A stretch of DNA of 64,000 bases from Lunularia cruciata (Eukaryota > Streptophyta > Marchantiopsida > Lunulariales > Lunulariaceae): positions 23,165,493 through 23,229,492 of the forward strand of contig OX419759.1 in the NCBI GenBank assembly GCA_948567375.1, given 5' to 3'. Every line of letters begins with the position of its first letter. Positions within the stretch are counted from its first letter, which is position 1. The position numbers and the translations under genes were made by a program. This document shows positions 34,857 to 46,341 of the stretch, one piece after another. The notes beneath the pieces are model-generated. The model was not told the DNA's origin. It saw nothing but the letters and a program-made list of their open reading frames with translations, and made no database searches.

Positions 34857-35693
34857 CTCTCTAAAAGGCAAGATAATGTTCCGCGTTCAATTCTACATTA
34901 GGTAGAAGGAGTCTATGAGAGCTCACTTGGAGAGAACGTTAGGAGAAGAGAGGGCTGAACTTATGTTAGAGAACCAAGATCCATTTGTATACCCTGTAGT
35001 TCATTATAATATCTTTGAGGTGATTTTGTACATCTTGTACACATGAGAGGAATTGGATAGATTGTGTGAGGTGGATTGCAGATTTTAGGGATTAAGGTGA
35101 TTTTGGGCAAAATCTCAAGTTTAAGATCTGGACTTGAAATTTCTACACATGATAGCTTGGGATATCTTTAAGTTATCACACTTGAAATTATTGTGAGAGC
35201 TACTATGGGCACTAGGCTAGAATTTTTGAAAGTTGATAGGGCTAAGTGTTCCCGCAACTGCATGCTCTCTAGAAAATTATACAGAGTCTGCAATTTCTTC
35301 AATTTTTAGTGAATTTTCTTGAAAATTTCCAAGAAAATTCAGTGCATTGTATCCTACATGCTGTCTTAAAAATTAGAGAGAGATCGTTCTTGCACAAGGA
35401 GTTATAAGTTTTTGAAGTGAGGGGAGTGGTTTTGAGACCAAATCTGAAATATGTGTGCTGAATAGAAAGGTGTCTAGGCCAAATGGCTTAATGAAAAGAT
35501 CTGAAATTTTGCAAGGAGGGACGCCCTAGAGTTGTGATCAAGTGTGAAAAATTTCAGAGGACAATGACATACTGGTTGGGAAATTTGAGTGACATTGTGA
35601 GGAAGGGTCAATTTTGCAGAGTGGAGATCTCATGCATGAGGAGTTTGAGATCAACAAAAAGCATGTTTGAGTGTTTAGATTCATCTTAGGAAC
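34857..35693. other. Element A untranslated leader
   Basis: No long frame. Long leaders between the primer site and the first ORF are common in Athila/Tat-like elements. Nothing else stands out. Confidence 0.5.
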
Positions 35694-36167
35694 ATGGAGG
35701 GTCATCAAGAGTGGAAATTGAGATTATGCAAGGTTCCCCAAGGGTTTGAGGTGACTGTAGGGGTGGATTTGAGGAAAAGAGAGTTTACAATAGAACTTGA
35801 AGAGAGTGTTGAGAGGATCCAAAAACCTACACCACTTGGAGGAAAGAGTGAGTCTAAGTGGTTTCTATGTGGAGAGAAGGGACAGAAGGCAAGTTCATGT
35901 ACATTGACTTTTGAGAGCAAGAGATTGAGGGAAAGGAGAGGCTTACTTGATTTGGGTTTGCATGTTGGACCTTCTTCACCAAGATTAGGAGGGAGAAGAT
36001 CTAGGACCAAGGAGTTGTGTGAGGTTTGTGGAGTGGAAGGACTTCCAAAAGGACATGAGTGTAGTGGAGTAAAAGCACTTTTGGAGACTTTGGTGAAGGA
36101 TCTTGGAGAGAGTCTTAGTACAGCTACAGAAATACTACCACCTTCATTAGCTAGTTCTCAAGATTAG
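35694..36167 (+). CDS. Extra ORF before gag, two possible zinc motifs
   Basis: 157 codons from ATG 35694 to TAG at 36165, free of stops. Its function is unknown. The first cluster, WFLCGEKGQKASSC, looks like a CCHC knuckle whose first Cys is now Trp and whose His is now Gln. The older fragment at 16917-16960 still has the first Cys (CFLC) but has Tyr for His. The second, CEVCGVEGLPKGHEC, could bind a metal through three Cys and one His. ESKRLRERRGLLDLGLHV between them is conserved in the old copy. It may be a displaced nucleocapsid part or an accessory protein. Gag starts separately about 230 bases downstream, in another frame. Confidence 0.5.
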   Translation: MEGHQEWKLRLCKVPQGFEVTVGVDLRKREFTIELEESVERIQKPTPLGGKSESKWFLCGEKGQKASSCTLTFESKRLRERRGLLDLGLHVGPSSPRLGGRRSRTKELCEVCGVEGLPKGHECSGVKALLETLVKDLGESLSTATEILPPSLASSQD

Positions 36168-36395
36168 TGATGGAGATAATCTTTCAACTTATGGATAAAC
36201 TATTCAGGAGAGTTTGATTAATATGCACTCTAGGATTTGATGTTGCTATAGAAATCTTGGAGCAACCTGAACCTTTTGTGTTCTCTAGAGTGGATTATTC
36301 TCAGATGGTGTTAGTCATGTATATACTCTATTAGTAAAAGAGTGAGAAAAAAAGAAAAAAAAAATTGACAGAAAGAAAGATAGTGAGAGGTTAAG

Positions 36396-38597
36396 ATGGG
36401 GAAACTTCTGGTTTTCTTTGGCAAGGATGGAGAAGATGTGGAGGCCTTTGTGAGAGACTTCAAGAGAGCTTGCATAGGAAACAATGAGAGGAGGAAGCAT
36501 GAGTGGGCCTCATTATTACCAGATTTCTTTGAGGATGCAGCACTTACATGGTATGAGTCAGAATACCAAAAGAGAGAGAGGGGAGATGGGAAAGAGGAGT
36601 CTTGGGAGACTTTGACTTCAGCACTCATTGAGAACTTTCTTCTTGATGAGAGTTATGAGAGATTGATGAGTGAGGTTACATTTCTCAAGCAAGGAGATGG
36701 AGAGAAAGTGAGAGTCTATGTGGAAAGAGTGGAAAAGTTGGAGTCCTGATTTTGCATAGTGTTGAAGAAGGGTGAGGATGATGTGGAGACTACAATGATT
36801 GGCATAGGGGCCATGCTCACCAAGAATTTTGTGGGAGTGTTGAGACCACAAATTAGAAGCAAGGTGAGATATGAGAAACCTTCTTCCAAGGTCAAAGCTA
36901 TCAAGATCGCAATTCGTATGGAGGAGAGTTTGGAAGGAGATGAGAGTGATTTGGTGGTGAAGGAGGTTGTGCATCCTCCTCAAGGCTACAAGTATGGTGG
37001 AACTTCTGATACTTTGGTGGCAAGGGTTGCACCACAAGTAGTGGTTGCTCCAGTTCTTGCACCTCCACCAAAAGATCCACTTCAAACCATCACAGAACAA
37101 CTTGCGGATCTCAAGATCAATGTGGTGCAACTATGGGAGAAAAGAGAGGTGGATCAGAATGTAGGGAGAGGGCCTAGGAGTTATGGAAACTATCCATATA
37201 GAGGAGGCCAACCAGCCAACAATTTCAACGATAGAAATTGTTTTGGTTGTGAAAGAAGAGGCCATATCCAAAGGAATTGCCCAAATTCCACTTACCATGA
37301 AGGAAGGGGTTATGAGGGAGCCAATAGAGGGAAAGAGGGAGGTAGTGAAACCCAAGTGGCTCCTAATCCAAACAAAGGTAAGGGGATAGCATCCATAGAT
37401 GTGGTTGAGAGCAAGTATGAGAAGGGAGAGTGCTCAAACTCCAAGGGTCTTAATTTGGAGCTTTTGGCACAAGAGAAGAAGACAGCTCATTTTGCAGAGG
37501 ATGTTCACTCTTCTCAAGGATTCACTCCAAGCAAGGATACTCCTATGTCTACTAGGAGCACTCGCACCTCAACACCATCAACAACAAAGACTCCAAGGAA
37601 GAAGTTGGAGATGGAGGACTTCTTGATCTCAAAGCAACAATGGAACTACAATGTGTTGGAGGATGTTGGTAGTCACAAGGCTAACATCACAGTGGGCCAA
37701 TCAATTGCTTTGAACCCTACCTTGAGAAAGGAGCTTAGAGGTGGTTTGAGTTCTACAAGGAGCAAGAGGAAGAAGAAAGCAAAAGGTCTAGTATCAATGG
37801 GGGTGGTGGATGCCAAGCCAGCACCATGGGAGGCTTGTGAATATGCCTCCAAGATTGATGTGAGAGTGAATGGTCACAACATCAAGGATGCATTGGTTGA
37901 TGGAGGATCAGCAGTGAATGCCATGTCAAAAAGATTGATGAAGAAGTTGGGTATGATACCCTCAAGACCTTCAACATTTGTGGTGAGCATGGCAAACAAG
38001 CAACAAGTTCGACTAGTAGGGGTGATGGATAAGGTGGTAGTTTCAGTTATGGGAGTTCAAAATCTCATGACTTTCCAAGTCTTGAAGGATTCAAGCTATG
38101 ACTTACTTCTTGGGAGGCCATGGTTGAGAGCAGCACGCACAACTGATCGATGGCACAAAGGGTACTTGGGAATTGAGCCATCAAACCATAGAGTCACTGT
38201 TCTTGTGACTAACACCACCAACACTTCACATTCAGATACACCATCTTTTGATTATTGGGAATCAGATTTTGAAGAAAGAGCTTCAGGTCTGGACACAAGC
38301 ATGGAGGACGAGACTTCCACGGAGGAGGATGAATCTGAATCTGATTCAGATGTGTATCCCTTGTGTGCTATGGATTTTGCACCTAAGCTAGAGATTTTGA
38401 AGGACCCAGAAAAATCATCATTGACACTTGAGGAGGTAGAGAGAAGGTTAGCTACCCTCAAGTATGGCCCAAATGTTACCAAGGAGGAGAAGGTGAGATT
38501 TGAGGAGATTGATAAGCTCAAGGAGGCTGGATTTATCTTTGAGGTAGAGAATTCAAAATGAGTGTCTCCAATTGTCATTGTGAAGAGAAATGGGTAA
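36396..38597 (+). pseudogene. Element A gag-protease with RT stub
   Basis: Capsid domain from ATG 36396 (EDVEAFVRDFKRACIG, DAALTWYESEYQ, IENFLLDESYERLMSE). An in-frame TGA at 36747 interrupts it, then the same frame continues to 38558. A CCHC knuckle, CFGCERRGHIQRNC, lies near 37240-37280. The retropepsin region has DALVDGGSAVNAM (37890; D-G-G where most have D-S/T-G) and SYDLLLGRPWLR (38095). The start of reverse transcriptase is present (EEIDKLKEAGFIFEVENSK, TGA, VSPIVIVKRNG), then TAA at 38595. All catalytic RT motifs are absent. The two TGA stops replace positions where Trp is expected or plausible, as G-to-A decay would produce. Confidence 0.85.
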
Positions 38598-39736
38598 GGA
38601 AGAGTCTATCCTACTCATAAAGGAGTTTCATGAAGGTTTAGTATGTGGAGGACACTTTGCAAGAAAGGTGACTACTTTCAAGATTCTAGATGCAGGTTAC
38701 CATTGGAGAGGGATTTTTAAGGATTGTCTTGATTATTGCAAAACTTGTCATGTTTGTCAACCTTTTGCTAGAAAGTCTACATCCACTCCACCACTTAGAT
38801 CAATTCCATTGCTAAGTCCTTTTGAGAAGTGGGGAATTGATTTTGTAGGTCCTCTCAATAGAACCCCAAGGAACAATCGGTACATTGTGGTAGTTACTGA
38901 TTACCTTACCAAGTGGGTTGAGGCTAGACCATTGAGGGACAAGAATGGAGATGAAGTGGGTAGATTTCTTTATGAACGCATTATCACTAGGTTTGGATGC
39001 CCTTTGGAGTTGGTTTCTGAGAGGAGGAGAGTTTACAGGAAGCATTACTACAGCCATGCTACGACATTTCTCTATCACACATAGAGTAACTACATCCTAT
39101 AAGCCAAATTCCAATGGTTTGGCAGAGAGAAACAATCAGACCTTGTGCATGATGTTGGCCAAAGATGCAGAAATGGAGGGGGCTAAACATCATTGGGACA
39201 AGAGGATTCATGCAGTTTTGTGGGAGTATAGGACAACCATGAAGACTTCCACCGGATATTCTCCATTTCAATTGGTGTATGGTATTGAGTCTACCTTACC
39301 TATTCACTTTGATCTTCCTACCTTCCAAAGCATTCATAGGAGATTGAAGAAAGCACAAGGAGGTGATGCAGAGAAGTCAAGGAAGGATCAACTCATGGAG
39401 TTGGAAGAGGCAAGAGCAGTTGCTATGGTTCAAGTGGAGCAAGCCCAAAGGAAACAAAAAGAGAGCTATGACAAGAGACAAGGCAAGAAGAAGGTGGAGA
39501 CTTTCAAAGAAAGTGATTGAGTAATGTTGTTTGATTCAAGTCGATGCAAGGGAGTGCAAAAGAAGTTTTTGCCTAAGTACTTTGGACCTTTCATAGTGGA
39601 GAAGGTGTGGGGCAATTACACCTATGACCTCAAGGAGTTGGGAGGAAGACACTTTGATAGGATTAACCATGATAAATTGAAGATGTACCATAGAAGGCAG
39701 AGAGACCTTCACTTTGAGGACAAAGTGAAAACTTAG
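38590..39736 (+). pseudogene. Element A integrase, frameshifted
   Basis: It starts immediately after the RT stub. The HHCC zinc domain is intact (FHEGLVCGGHF, CKTCHVC at about 38630-38760). The first catalytic Asp is present (GIDFVGPL). The second, expected in a VSD motif, reads VSE (38,99x-39,02x), and a frameshift follows at once; the sequence continues in another frame as RGGEFTGSITTAMLRHFSIT. The catalytic Glu is in LAERNNQT (39118-39140). TGA at 39518 then splits off the GPF/Y-type C-terminal module (PKYFGPFIVEKVWGNYTYDL). No chromodomain is visible. It cannot be active as it stands. Confidence 0.85.
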
Positions 39737-39748
39737 TCCGGGGGTAAA
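39736..39748 (+). promoter_or_regulatory. Element A polypurine tract
   Basis: GTCCGGGGGTAAA directly precedes the 3' LTR, the position where plus-strand DNA synthesis starts in LTR elements. Confidence 0.6.
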
Positions 39749-40440
39749 TGTAACACCCATTTGTGCATGTGTGTGGTATTGTGATATTTAGCTTGGTATT
39801 ACAAGTACTTAAGAGATATTATTTACATAGAGATAAAGGATGGTTCTATATTAGTCGTGGTGAGCTAAAGTTAGTCATAACTAAGAAAGAGGGGACCTTA
39901 CTTTAGAGGAAGTAGAAAAGATGAGCACCACTTTTTTGGATTTTAGTGTGTTGACTTGGTATTATTCCTAAGTGTTTGGCTTTGAAGAAAGAGTTGAGAA
40001 CTCTTGGGCCCGCAAGCCTTTTTGTTTTGGATTCTTCTTTAGTCCAAGGATAGCCCATGTGAAGGAATCCTTGACTTAGTGGTTGGGTCAAGATAAGACC
40101 ACATGCTTAGGGGAATATGCCCATGTGAATGGATATTCCTTTTTACTTTTTGACTTTACTTGACTTTTAGTCTAGTAACTTGAGTTACTATGGTAATTAG
40201 TAACTTTTGTATGTAACTATTTCACAAGTATATAAACAAGGGGTGAGGAGGTACTCATCATCTTTTCATTTGCAACTATCTCTTTCTCATTGAGTTCTCT
40301 AGTGAGCAATGTCTTGAGTCTTGGAGTGTTAGCCTTGGAGGAGTATGATGGAGTTTGGGTTCCTTGCCTTCTTAGTCCATTGTGCGCTACTATAATAGCC
40401 ATCAGAGGTTCATCCTGAGTGAGAGACAGGCCGGCTCACA
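39749..40440 (+). repeat. Element A 3' LTR
   Basis: Same length and termini as the 5' LTR, with TATATAAA at 40229-40236. No insertion or deletion relative to the 5' LTR changes the total length. Confidence 0.92.
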
Positions 40441-40560
40441 GGCCACTATGTAGGCACCAGTTGATGCCTGTGGCCACTTGTTGGTGCTTGACAGTCATGA
40501 TTTTTTGGCTCGTAGTCGCTCATTGGCACGCATAGACACTGAGGGCTACTCATGATGTGT
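40441..40560 (+). repeat. GC-rich degenerate short repeats, continuation
   Basis: Continues the block cut by element A: GTAGGCACCAGTTGATGCC, GGCCACTTGTTGGTGCTTG, CGTAGTCGCTCATTGG. Before the insertion it was one array with 33830-34142. Confidence 0.6.
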
Positions 40561-40833
40561 TTAGGGTTGAGTGTTTAAAGGGAGATTGCGCCAATATTTG
40601 TAAGGTGGTGACAAGTTGGATACAAAAGGCACAATTCAAAATTTAGGGTTTAGGAAATACAAGAGTTAGACCACAATGAGGGTTCAATATGAGTTTGGAA
40701 TATGAGTATGATAATATGAGTTCAAAATGAATATGAGAGTTCACAAGTGTAAACTAAAACATAAATATATACATGGGGAGAAATGAAAATAATATGTATA
40801 TAAATGGGGAGCCAATAGAACCTAAACCTATGA

Positions 40834-41581
40834 CTATGGAGGTCGAGGAGGTGAAGAAGAACAGGGAGATGCACTATGGTGTCTAAGTGCTACTACTGCA
40901 TCCTCAAGTCTACAACGGTATACATGATGTTGAATCCTAAATGGACTCAATGACCACCATAGCGGCCACTTGCTCTCATCCAAGTCTTGATGCCTGATAC
41001 CACTAGCAAGAAGAGGATAAGGGTCACAACTATAAGAACTCAATCTACTTGATGTCCACTCCTCTTCTGCCCAACTAATAGCAAGCCTATCGTCATGGAC
41101 AAATCTGTCCAAAGCACTCATCAAAGGGTCAAATGACCAAGTGTATGATGCTCTATGTACCCTATAAGGATAGAACTGGGTAGGGTGTAGCATCATGTGA
41201 TTGGTTCCTATAATAAGAGAGTGCATAACTATCTATGATCAAAAGATCAAAGAGGTAAACCTAATGAAGTCAGATGCTCATATGATCTAACTCTAAGTCC
41301 TTTGAACTCTAAATCTTGCTGTTTATCTCTAGAGCACAAACATGCCATGAGGCAAGACCCGGTGTGAACTCCCTCAGGGAGTTCAGACCACTGCCACATG
41401 CTCCGTAGCAACCACTCCACTCCATCCGGAGTAAGATCTATCCACAAGATAACCTCAAAGCGTAGCAAACAGAACTGCATGAAATGGCAAACACCAGGAC
41501 GGGGCACCCACCCTACAGGCCCGGACTGTGTGTGAGGGAACCAACCATGTGTAGTTGTCCTGCTCTCCCATGCACGGAAAC
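40834..41581 (-). pseudogene. Gene G, downstream part
   Basis: Two open frames on the minus strand, 41581-41247 (FRAWESRTTTHGWF, FEVILWIDLTPDGVEWLL, MWQWSELPEGVHTG) and 41226-40834 (SYTWSFDPLMSALDRFVHD, ISWAEEEWTSS). They are in different phases with no good intron between them, so a frameshift is likely. The first frame begins exactly where repeat C2 ends. With C2 taken out, it continues the frame of the exon ending at 45209 (IRGAIS). Function unknown. The Trp-rich, globular look suggests a folded domain rather than chance. Confidence 0.5.
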
Positions 41582-42330
41582 TGTGACAACCCGGCAAATA
41601 TCACTTTTGCGGTAATTGGGTCAGTAAAGTTTGTTCCCGCAGAGATACTATCCAGAATTGGTCAAATACAAAGACAAAAGTCACAATTGCAGTTCTTCTT
41701 GATAACTTCTTTAATCTCTCAGGTAGAAACTATACCCAGAAGAGAGTAACAAGCTCACAATCTTGACAACTTGTCACGAATACACACACATAATCACAAC
41801 ATAGCAAATTTTGTCCAAACAACTCTTGATTGTGATGATTCAGATTCTCCCAAAGACGACACTTCACTGCAAAGACCGATTTCACCTCAGAATTGTGTTC
41901 CACCCCTCCACTGAAGGCACAACTTCCTCGATCAAAATTGGTTCACATCAACTTCGTGCTGCACTCACCAATGCAGAATACTACCAACACGACAATTCCT
42001 CTTAGATCTGTCAAGGCATTGCTCCGATGCACTTCACTCAGGATCAAACACACAGAATGAAGATCAAGGCTGTAGGCTCCCAACATCCACAAACACACTG
42101 ACTTGCTCTTCAGAATTCTCCACACACTCACAAACACAAACACAAAATTGACAATCAGAATTAAGCTTAAGTGACGAGTACTGAGAACAACACTTCGCTT
42201 TATCTATCTTCAGAAATATGAATACTGAATAATATCGTACTGCGAATGCTCCTCTTAAATACTAAAGCAAACGGTAGACTTGCCTACCTAGGCACCGCTT
42301 CCTAACATCCTTTCCCACCTACAGAGCCCA
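41582..42330 (-). repeat. LTR-like terminal region of C2
   Basis: Non-coding. On the minus strand it has a TATA-like TATTTAAGAGGAGC (near 42255) and ends GCCGGGTTGTCACA. This looks like the promoter-bearing part of a 3' LTR. The partner at the other end is not found, so it may have been lost. Confidence 0.4.
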
Positions 42331-45208
42331 AGGGATAATCTATCTCTTCATATCTACCTCTTCCTATCTCAAAATTGACACTTATCCCGATCCAATGACT
42401 ACCTCATCATCGGCTTCCAAACCCGACGATCTTCCTACTATCTCACCTTCTTTGGGTATGACGGATTCTACTAATTTCTTTACTAATTCTACGACTTCTT
42501 CACTACAACCTACAATTGAGTTCATGGGTAATCTATTTACATTCTTATCTCCCGACCCACTCTTCTCTAATGTGTCAATTCTCAAGTCTGATGACACTTG
42601 TATTCCTACTTCTGCAACATCGGATTTCTTCTCCACTGTCACACTATTCTGAATTTTCTCTAACTCCAAATTTACCAAATCCAGTCTAAGACTAACATTA
42701 TTCTCTACCTCCAACATTTTCCTATCTACACGTTCTCTCAACCGAATCAGCAATGTGTTCATATCCACATCCTTGGCTTTTTGCTTCCAAGTTTCCTACA
42801 CAAGTAATTTCAACTCATGTAGGTGGGTTTCCTCCAATCTCCCTTCAGCCTTCTTGCTTAAGATCGCTCTTAACCTCCTTGCAACTTCTCCTACTGATTC
42901 CAACTTATATCCTTGAGAGCGTTCTACTTTCAACTCCTCGCAATACATCTTCAACTCGTCTTTGTATTCTGCAGCAAGCATCTTCTTCTCCTCTGCATAC
43001 TGCATACTCTGCCATTCCGCGCTCTTGACAAGTTTTCTCAATTGCTCTTCTTCTTCTTGTCTGGTCGCCAACTCTCTCTGCCATGCTTGATCTTTTGTTG
43101 CAACACTTTTCTTCAAGCTGTCCAACTCCTGCTCCATCACGATGTTCATTGCCTTAAAATGGACATTCTCAATGTGCACATCACTCACTTCCTCCTTCAT
43201 TTTGCTCAACCACATTGCCTGCTCCTTCAATTCTTGGGCTTGCCTCTGCAATTCCTTCTCCTTCTCGGCGCAACTCCCTTGTAGCATGCTCAGCATTTTC
43301 TTCCTCGAGCTTTCCTCCCTCCGAAGTTCTTCCACTTCTGCGCTTCTTTGGACTTGTTGCTCCTGCAACTCCTTCACTTAACTCACCAGATACTTCACCA
43401 TCTGCAATTCGTTCATCCCCTTTCTGCGATCTTGGGGAATTACACTTTGATTCTCCTTCAACAACTCCAGCAATGGTGTGACTACCTTTGTCAAATACGA
43501 TATCCCGACAAAGTGTTCTTCTTCTTCCTTGCCATCTTTGTCTGGAGTCTTCTCCTCCGTCATCGGCTCCTTCATCCGGAGTTGTGATCTTCATACCTTC
43601 ATCTTATCAGCATTGTCTTTGTTTTGGCTTCTTGAGCTCGGCCCCGTGGGATTCTCTGCCTCCTCCTCTGGTCTTGACGTGTTCTCCACCATCGCCTGAC
43701 CAGCCTCACTTACTACCACCGATTGCTGGACTTTGGGCTCTCCCTCACTGTTGCTCCCAGACTCCTTACTTTTCAAGGTGAGCTCTTCTTCTTCCGAGTC
43801 CTCTTCTTGTGACTCAGTTTCCTCTTCAGACTCCGATCCCGATGATGCCCCTCTTACGACTTTAGCGGTCTTCAACATCAGCCGCCAAGTCTTTCTTTGC
43901 ATGGGAGACGTCTTGGCTTCTTTGGGTTTACTTTGCTTCTTCATTTTTGGACTGGTAACACCTTCAATTTTCCATTGTCCCGTCCTTGCAAAGTACTCGT
44001 CATTCGCTCGCAGATGAAGCATATACTGGCGCTCCTCATTGTCTGCTTCCCGTCTCAAATTGGCATGTGCAACACCATTTGATGACGCTCATCTTTGGAC
44101 AGCAAGTTCAGCCCAAAGTAGAAATGAGCCACAAACGGTGCAAAATAATGCGGTGGCGAGCCCGTTCCCCAATTCACCACCATTTGCCTTGTTTGGTGAT
44201 GGAAGCACTTCGCACAATTCACTGGAACTCCTGCAAACATCTGATGGAAGAGACTGCTTGCTGCATGGTCACGTAGGTCGTTCATTTTGGCTTGAACATG
44301 GCCATCATTGCCCCCATGACACTTCTTCGGATCAGGTCCCGAGAGGATTCCACCTTGTAACCATTCGTGGTTCTTGGAGCAAAAAACGAGTTACGGATCT
44401 CCATCGTCTCTTCTGCAGCATCACACTTCCGATAGAAGGTGATCCCTATCGGCTCTCCTGCTTCTCTTCCTAGGACTAACTTCCAATCCGACTCAGTCCA
44501 TCAAGCTGGATTGCCTCTCTTCCCTTCCACCACGGGACCCTCCTCACAATTACTGGCAGCAATCTCTGCCATTACCCCCGGGAAACTAAAATTCCAGTTC
44601 CATGCTAAAAATGTAATACAAAGTCTAACCAAGACTTTGATTCTAGCTACAACATCTACACCCTGTTGGAAAATCAGACCCTTTCCTGGACGAGACACTC
44701 TAACTCCCTCAGGGTTCCGGAAAATCTCACTCTCGATGGGCTTTTGGACACACATTATTGCAGGACGACTACTCAAAGGAATTGGAAATTTACTCAAAGG
44801 TTTCAACTTCCCCTTGCGCAGTTGCAATTTTATATTGCCCCAAATTGCAGTCATTCTTCAGTCGATTTTAGTTTGTGAATTTCTCTCTTCTGCGTGCACT
44901 CCCAATCACTGTCAAGACATGCTTATTCTGCCCTCGCCGTTTCTTGAAATGTACTTTCTTGCCACATACAGAGGTTGTTAAACGGTCTTCATCTTTCCTG
45001 CATCTTCCAACCCAAAAACGATGATCTTTGGTCTTTTTCCGGCATACTCCTCTTCCGAGCACCTCCATCATCGGATCCAATGTTAGCTTCTTCGGCTTTC
45101 CTCCGAAGTCACTTTCATCCCTTCTTTGTCTGCAATTCAACTTTTCCGTGCTTGCTTCGTCTCTTAATCACTACTAACCATAGAAAAACAAAAAATGTGG
45201 GTACCACA
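41582..45208 (-). mobile_element. Repeat C2: coiled-coil element inserted in gene G
   Basis: It starts TGTGACAACC on the plus strand and ends GTGGGTACCACA, giving TG...CA ends. The flanks are GAAAC and GAACT, an imperfect 5-bp duplication at best. The minus strand codes, from the N-terminus, a basic leader (45140-44868) and a globular part (44854-44058; KVESSRDLIRRSV, PVNCAKCFHHQTRQMV, SPPHYFAPFVAHFYFGLNLL, ANDEYFARTGQW). A Ser/Glu-rich acidic part (44058-43591), a long coiled coil (43377-42796) and a helical tail (42768-42382) follow. Three in-frame stops (near 43592, 43379, 42797) and at least two frameshifts break it; C1 keeps Gln at the last of these. No enzyme domain is seen. An LTR pair is not evident, so its class is open. 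Confidence 0.6.
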
Positions 45209-46267
45209 GAACTGATAGCACCACGAATCCATAATGAACACATACAAGTAATATCCACAATAATAATCTTCTTCCGTAGGAAGCCGGGGAAGAGGATAAG
45301 TGGAATATACTCTCTTGATAGACAAATCCTCTCTCTAAACTCAATCTGAGTGCCTTGAGTCTCCACACTATGGGGTAACACATGGGTGGCATCAGTTTGG
45401 GTCTGCATCTAATGACGAGTATGGGTCTTGCAAGCAATAGTACGTAGTATGGGTCCAAGATATGCCACACGAGCCCTCAAATCAGCTAGACTAATCTCAC
45501 TCTCCTGTACATGAGCTCTCATCTGAGCTAGACTACTCTCGCTCTCCTCTACCTGAACATGTGCACTCTCACACCTCTCTATAGCATATGCTAACTCTTG
45601 TGCCTGATTATGTAATTGGAGCTTGTAACCCTCCGCCATGGCAGCTGCACCTAGTATGTCCATGTCCAAGTCACCTAATATCTGCTCTCTCTCCATCTCA
45701 AAAGTAAGCAAGGTCAGATGCCTCTCCTCCTTTGCAGCAAGTAAATCCTCTTGCTCACAAAGGAGTCTCTCTCACTCTAGCACTAATCTTTCTCTCTCCT
45801 CTACACTTTCCAATCTACTCTCACGCTCAAACACTAATCTCTCTCTCTCCTCTACACTCTCCAGTATACTCTCACGCTCATGGAGATTTCTCTCTCTACA
45901 CTCAGCCACTCGTACACAATCATCTAAAATGCAAGTGATGTCAACTGAATAGGAAGGAGGTGAAGGTACTCTGAAATGCATGGGGTCACCAACTCCTTCC
46001 ACAAATGGAGGAAGGGGTGAAGGGGAAGAAGAGTGAAAAGGAGCTATCTCAACAAAGGGTAAGGGTTGTGTCTCAACACGAATCTGTTGAACACCTGTTC
46101 ACAAATGGTACATTTAGTTATGTATCAAGTACAAATTCATATTTGAATATACAAATATACAAGTTCACAAGTTCTTTAATTCAAGCTTCTTAAATGAACT
46201 CATTTATTAAATCCTGTAATGGTATATACAAAAGAACTTTGTATGTTTTCCAACATATAAAGATATG

Positions 46268-46341
<74 letters not shown>

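Larger units (their letters stand above)
34143..40440 (+). mobile_element. Element A: Ty3/gypsy element lacking RT and RNase H
   Basis: Complete LTR to LTR: 34143-34834 and 39749-40440, each 692 bp, starting TGTAACACCC and ending GGCTCACA. They differ by roughly twenty substitutions by eye. GGCC lies on both outer sides (34139-34142 and 40441-40444), a probable target-site duplication. Inside are an extra zinc-knuckle-type ORF, gag-protease, then integrase; the reverse transcriptase and RNase H are deleted. Any movement would have needed enzymes from a relative. Confidence 0.88.
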
